64,000 bases of DNA. Source: Leucaena leucocephala. Lineage: Eukaryota; Streptophyta; Magnoliopsida; Fabales; Fabaceae. The stretch's first letter is position 1. The number at the start of each line of letters is the position of its first letter. The stretch covers positions 11,496,848-11,560,847 of the forward strand of contig CM073527.1 in NCBI GenBank assembly GCA_037074615.1. Direction: 5' to 3'. The notes beneath the pieces are model-generated. The model had not been told where the DNA came from. It saw only the letters and a list, made by a program, of their open reading frames with translations, and did not search any database. Made by a program: the position numbers and the translations under genes. This document shows, piece by piece, positions 59,410 through 64,000 of the stretch.

Positions 59410-60144
59410 ACGATTGTCAGAAATCAGAAATCCATATTACTGAGGCTGAAGTCGTGTCCTATTAGATTTATATGGACCTTGCGTGACTTGAGGAGTCTCA
59501 ATAACTTGTTGTGAGTCTTCTTTATTTTCCATCTGCAATTTTGTGGTGTCTTGTGGCTCTCAAACTTCTTCGAGGTGTACCTTTCTCCCACTAGTTCTTT
59601 TAGAGATAAATTCTCGTTCGAGAAAGATACCATTTCTAACAACAAATACTTTGTTATCAGCAGGGTTGTAGACATAGTATCCCTTGGTTTCCTTAGGATT
59701 TAGGCACTAATTTGTCTGAGGCTTATTGCTTAACATAGACCTCGCATCCCCAAATCTTGAGGAAAGACAAACTAGGTGTCCTCCTAGTCCATATCTCATA
59801 CGGAGTCTTTTCAATTGCCTTAGATAGAACACGATTGAGTGTCAACGCAGCTGTCTCTAGGGCATAGGCCCAAAATGAGGGTGGAAGATCTATTTGACTC
59901 ATCATAGATCGAACCATATCTAATAGTGTTCAATTTCTCCATTCAGAAATGCCATTCCATTGTGGTGTCCCTGGAGGAGTCAATTGTGAGACTATCCCAC
60001 AACTCCTAAGACGATCAATGAACTGTTGGCTCAAATATTCATCACCCCGATCAGATCGAAGGGCTTTAATTGTTTTGCCAAGCTAGTTTTGTACTTCATT
60101 TTGAAATATTTTGAACATTTCAAAAGATTCGGATTTATGCTTTA
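59410..60144 (-). pseudogene. Copia integrase core and C-terminal pseudogene
   Basis: 59723-59917 encodes MVRSMMSQIDLPPSFWAYAL and KTPYEIWTRRTPSLSFLKIW, the conserved end of the copia integrase core. Upstream (about 59935-60100) fragments such as RSDRGDEYLSQQF and TPPGTPQWNGISE carry the second catalytic Asp and the Glu region, in broken frames. 59424-59675 is the poorly conserved linker to reverse transcriptase. Confidence 0.82.
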
Positions 60145-60433
60145 TCAGATAGATGTACCCATATCTGCTAAAATATCTATGAATGTTATGAAGTACGAAT
60201 AACCTCCTCTGGCATTTGTGTTCATCAGTCCACACACATCTGCATGTATGAGGCCCAATAAATCAGTGGCCCTCTCATTGTGCCCAGTGAAAGGTGACTT
60301 TGTCATCTTTCCTAGCAAGCAAGACTCGCAAGTGTCATATGATTCAAAATCAAATGAGTTGAGAAATCCATCTTGATGGAGTTTGGAAATGCGTTTCTCA
60401 TTTATGTGGCCCAGAAGATAGTGCCAGAGGTAT
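60145..60433 (-). pseudogene. Copia GAG-pre-integrase domain and integrase start
   Basis: It encodes TYLWHYLLGHINEKRISKLH with the zinc-binding His residues, then CESCLLGKMTKSPF with the two Cys (HHCC finger), and LGLIHADVCGLMN with the first catalytic Asp of integrase. The right edge falls exactly where the group-C LTR starts; codons beyond 60433 in the same open frame are LTR sequence, not copia. Confidence 0.9.
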
Positions 60434-61323
60434 GTTATAACATCCTCCTTTTCGTACATCTTAGGGACCATTCAGTAGCATTTGGAACCACTTCTAGGGA
60501 CATTAAAGTCAAATCATACAATCTGGAATTTTGCTCCCAGCGAGTATTGTTCACTATGTAAATTCCAGCGGAGTGACCTGACTTCAAAAAATCATAACTA
60601 ATTCTATAAAAATTGAAATGGAGTGGTTCAAATTGATACACGAAGCTAACATAATTATATTTCTGAGAAAAATGACTTGTTGACCATTCCTTGATTAGGT
60701 AAACTTTGGTCAAAGTCTGAAGTTTACTGTTCCTCCAGCATCCTGTCCCTGATTCCAGCATTCTGGTCCCAACTTTGATAAATCATATCTTTATGTGTAG
60801 ACATCCAAATGAGACATTCTATATATAAAATCAAATCTTGGTATGTCTACTATTTACTGGAAAAGTATCATACATTTATTCAATCATTTACTATTTATAA
60901 TTACAGCTCAAATGTCACTGCCTCCATCACGAGTTACTGTTCAAAGTGACAATTTTCAGCAATTATACATACATGAATCACATATCAATCATGCTAAGTA
61001 ATTAACATATCTTCATACATATTTATCTCCTCCATCTTGAGAAGACCTGCTGTAATTGGTTGATATGGAAGGGGTGAGATTTCTGGGGAAATCTCAATAG
61101 CAAACAACACTAAACAATGCATGCATTAATGTGAATACTTGTGCTTGCTTGTCAAAGTGTTAACATTGCGTAATGTGCATGCTTTCATGTTACATATGAA
61201 ATACTATTGGCCAAAGTAATCATAGGAATAAAGCTTCATACATAAGCACATATTCAACACAATTCAACAAAGCCATAGCGTATCAAGCATAACATTTAAT
61301 GCATACAAGTTTAGGATAAGTTT
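60433..61323 (-). mobile_element. LTR-C4, group-C LTR 3' part, interrupted by LTR-C5
   Basis: The plus strand starts TGTTATAACATCC (an LTR 3' terminus in reverse, with 3 extra bases) and continues through CTTAGGGACCATTCAGTAGC as in the other group-C LTRs. It stops at 61323 in GGATAAGTTT where LTR-C5 begins; AGTTT would be the target duplication. The continuation lies beyond the window. Confidence 0.85.
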
Positions 61324-64000
61324 TGTAACATCCTTACTTTTATACATCTTACGGACCATTCAGTAGCATTTAGAACCACTTACAAGACCTTGGAAGTCCA
61401 TTAGCCAAATCTGGAATTTTACTCTTTCTCGGGTTACTGTTCATATGGTATTATAGATTACGCAACAAACTTCGAAAAATCATAATTAATTCTAGAAAAA
61501 TCGAAATGAAATGGTTCAAAAAGCTACATGAACATAACATCTTGAAGTTTAAGGGAAAAATAATTTCTAGACCAAATGATTAGCCAATTGATACAGTTTA
61601 TTCGTTGAAGTTTACTGTTCATTTGGTCAAAACTCTGGAAACAGATTCTGGTCCCTTACTTTGGAAAATCATTTTTCTTGATATACACATCCAAATGAAA
61701 CGTTCTACCTATGAAATTAAAGCTATGGATGTGTACTACATGCTCATAAAAGTTCGTGAACTAATTCCTTCATTTGGTAGGTCAAACTGAAGCCACAACA
61801 AAACTGCTTTAGGACCTACGTTTTTACCATTTCAGTTTCTTTTCTTTGATTTCCGATAATTGTTTCATCATGCACAAGCCATTAAATAAGCTTCTTAACA
61901 TTCATATACATCATGTACATATGCCATAAGTATTATAATAGTTTTATCACATAAATGGACACCTTACATGGCATTTACATACATGGACAATTTATAGTAT
62001 ATGCTAAAATCTCAATACTTCCTTTCTTCCATTCTTTAGCTCTTCTCCATGCATACCTTTTCTTCATGCTTGGCCTAAATTGGTTGGTTATGGGAGAGTG
62101 AGATTCTAGGGAATCTCATTAGCAAACATTACCACTTAAATATGCAAGATGGATGCTAATGCATGATATGTAATTTCATTAAACTTTCTTTGGTTAGTGA
62201 CATGCTATCATGCTATATACTTTTACATAAAGTGCATGGCCATGGAAACATGTTATTCACAATACATTCAACATCATTTATCATGTCACAACATCATTCA
62301 AATAACATATACATGTCAACACATAAGCATACCACATCAAGAATATAAAGAGATAAGTTCACTACCTTACACTTAAGCTTTCCTCTTGATCTTCAGCATT
62401 TGCTTCCTAGCTTTCCAACCAATAAACCTTTATGCCAATCACTTCCCAACATGTTCTTGGATGTTTCAAGGTCCTAAACACATTCATATTCATCACATAA
62501 CTCATTAGGACTCATGAACTCCAACCATGTTCAAGACTAACTTTGTTACACTCTTTATTGTCATAATTTTATCTAATTTTCACTAATCCACTTGGCTCTT
62601 GCACCAATTGATGTCTTGACTTTACCCTACACAATTTAATCTTTTGAACTCATTTATGAGCTTAGAATCATGAAATTCCATCTCCTTCATGGCCTGCTGT
62701 ACAGAATTGAACATAAGCACACAATTCTTTCAAAAATTCTCATTTTGATTCTAATGCTTCCCATACTTGTTTCTCCACTTCACCCCGCAGAACTTTTCAT
62801 TTTAAAACCATTGGAACCATCAAAATCATGAAATTCCAATCACTGTTCATGCGAGTGAACAGTAACCGTAAGGAATCTCAAAAACTACAACCTTGAGATT
62901 TTAATGTTTCCAAGGTTCAAAACCTTTCCAATCCTACACAAAATCATCATACAAACTCAATGGAAGCATTAAATCATTGAAATTCAATTTCCTTCCCTCA
63001 TGAACAGTGCAGATCGAACAGGGCACACCATGACAAAGTCAAGAATATCAATTTGATTCAACAACCAACGACTTAACTAGCTTGTTTAAGCTTCAATCAT
63101 ATGGTTCTAACTTTAATTTCTTCTTTACCCTTTCATCTAAGGTTTTTGGGCAGCACCACCCCTTAGAGAAAACTCAACTTTTCTCCCATCAAAACCCTAA
63201 GTTCAAGCTCCCAAATCAAAGGAAAATAAGCTAGGAGAGATTGCTTACCTTTAATCTCTAGCTTGCTTGAACTTTGGAACCTTGAATCTTCCTTGTCTTT
63301 GCTTGAGTTTTCATTTTGCAAGAGTTTCCACAAGGGTCCATGAAGCTACGGTTTGCTGCAGAATTGGAGGGGTATTTATAGCCAAAATCCAAGAAAAATG
63401 AATGGCTAAGATTGATTTGGTTACTATTTGATCTAAAGGCCCATATTTAATCTTGGATTTAACTTTTTCATAAAATAATAATTATGACATCATGTGGGAC
63501 AGCTCATGGGACACATCAAGGGGTTATGTGGCGTGCTCACCATGCCAGGAAGCTTCTGGAAAAATTTTAGTCCAATCCGGTACCGATCGGAGCAGTTTCA
63601 CAACAACCGGACTGTTTTCTGTTCTGAATTTTTCTATAATATAACAGGATATGTATTATGTCCTGGAAATCAATGTCTAGGCTTCCCACACCATTTACAT
63701 ACTTGTACTGGTCACAACTTAATTACAGATCCCTTGGGAAATGACCAAAATACCCTTGGTGTCCTTTCTTGCACTATATTGACCATAAGGGCATAGTCGT
63801 CATTTTACCCCTCTTTATACTGTCTCAGGGTGTATCTTGGCTCAACTAATCATATTTATACCATGTGTCACGTTTTTAGCCTGTCCCAGGTGACCAAAAT
63901 GCCCTTCATCCATCTCTGGTACAATCTGGGCATCCAGGGGCATTTTCATAATTTCGCACTTTTTCTGGCACTGGCCCCTTCTACTGATAGACTGGTACCC
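61324..64000 (-). mobile_element. LTR-C5, group-C LTR, cut by the window end
   Basis: Starts TGTAACATCC at 61324 on the plus strand (3' terminus in reverse). It shows the donor-like site AAG|GTAAGC at 63247-63248 (reverse), the TATA context GGTATTTATAG near 63370 and the ATGACCAAAATACCC module near 63740. It is closest to LTR-C3. The 5' terminus is outside the window. Confidence 0.92.

Larger units (their letters stand above)
57790..60433 (-). mobile_element. Ty1/copia internal region, 3' part, decayed
   Basis: Minus-strand order from right to left is GAG-pre-integrase, integrase, reverse transcriptase, RNase H, then LTR-B3: the integrase-before-RT order that defines Ty1/copia. It is truncated at 60433 by a group-C LTR, so gag, protease and the 5' LTR are missing. 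Many stops and frameshifts. Confidence 0.92.

Overview
The window is plant nuclear DNA, very probably from a dicot, and consists almost entirely of nested transposable elements. It is AT-rich. It carries Ty3/gypsy polyproteins of two plant lineages (Tekay/Del-type chromovirus and Athila-like), a Ty1/copia polyprotein and a CACTA (En/Spm) TNP2 transposase. I see no host gene, no bacterial-type gene organisation, no intact tRNA or rRNA gene and no CRISPR array. The species cannot be named from the sequence.

Layout. 1-2728 is a family-A LTR cut by the window edge. 2729-5192 is a copia-type LTR (family B) into which a second family-B solo LTR inserted (2764-4764, target duplication TAAAC). 5193-13241 is a decayed Athila-like element on the minus strand. 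13242-14434 plus 25463-26515 is one anonymous block with a 5S-rRNA-like segment, split by a complete family-A gypsy element (14435-25462, target duplication TTAGA). 26516-30742 holds LTR-D, an Athila-type LTR and a gypsy integrase tail. 30743-36501 is LTR-E, split by solo LTR-C1 (target duplication GAGAG). 36502-41198 is a mosaic of group-C LTR pieces in alternating orientation. 41199-50391 is a CACTA element whose TNP2 reading frame is cut by solo LTR-F (CTAAA), which itself contains solo LTR-G (TGAGG), and by solo LTR-B4 (ATTTT). 50392-53534 is the 3' end of a second Athila-like element. 53535-56112 is LTR-C3. 56113-60433 is the 3' part of a copia element on the minus strand. 60433-64000 is two nested group-C LTRs.

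The only element with a near-intact coding region is family A. Its two 2819-bp LTRs differ at about 35 hand-counted positions (about 1.2%) with no length change, so it is young. It has a perfect 12-nt initiator-tRNA-Met primer site, a 234-codon ORF of unknown function upstream of gag, a gag that appears internally deleted and frameshifted, and an uninterrupted protease-RT-RNase H-integrase frame. A splice-donor-like AG|GTAA site lies at the same relative place in nearly every group-A and group-C LTR, and an acceptor-like site ends 1 nt before the ATG of the extra ORF. This suggests that the long U5 leader may be removed as an intron. Everything else is solo LTRs, truncated copies or pseudogenes; five solo LTRs with perfect 5-bp target duplications were read by eye.
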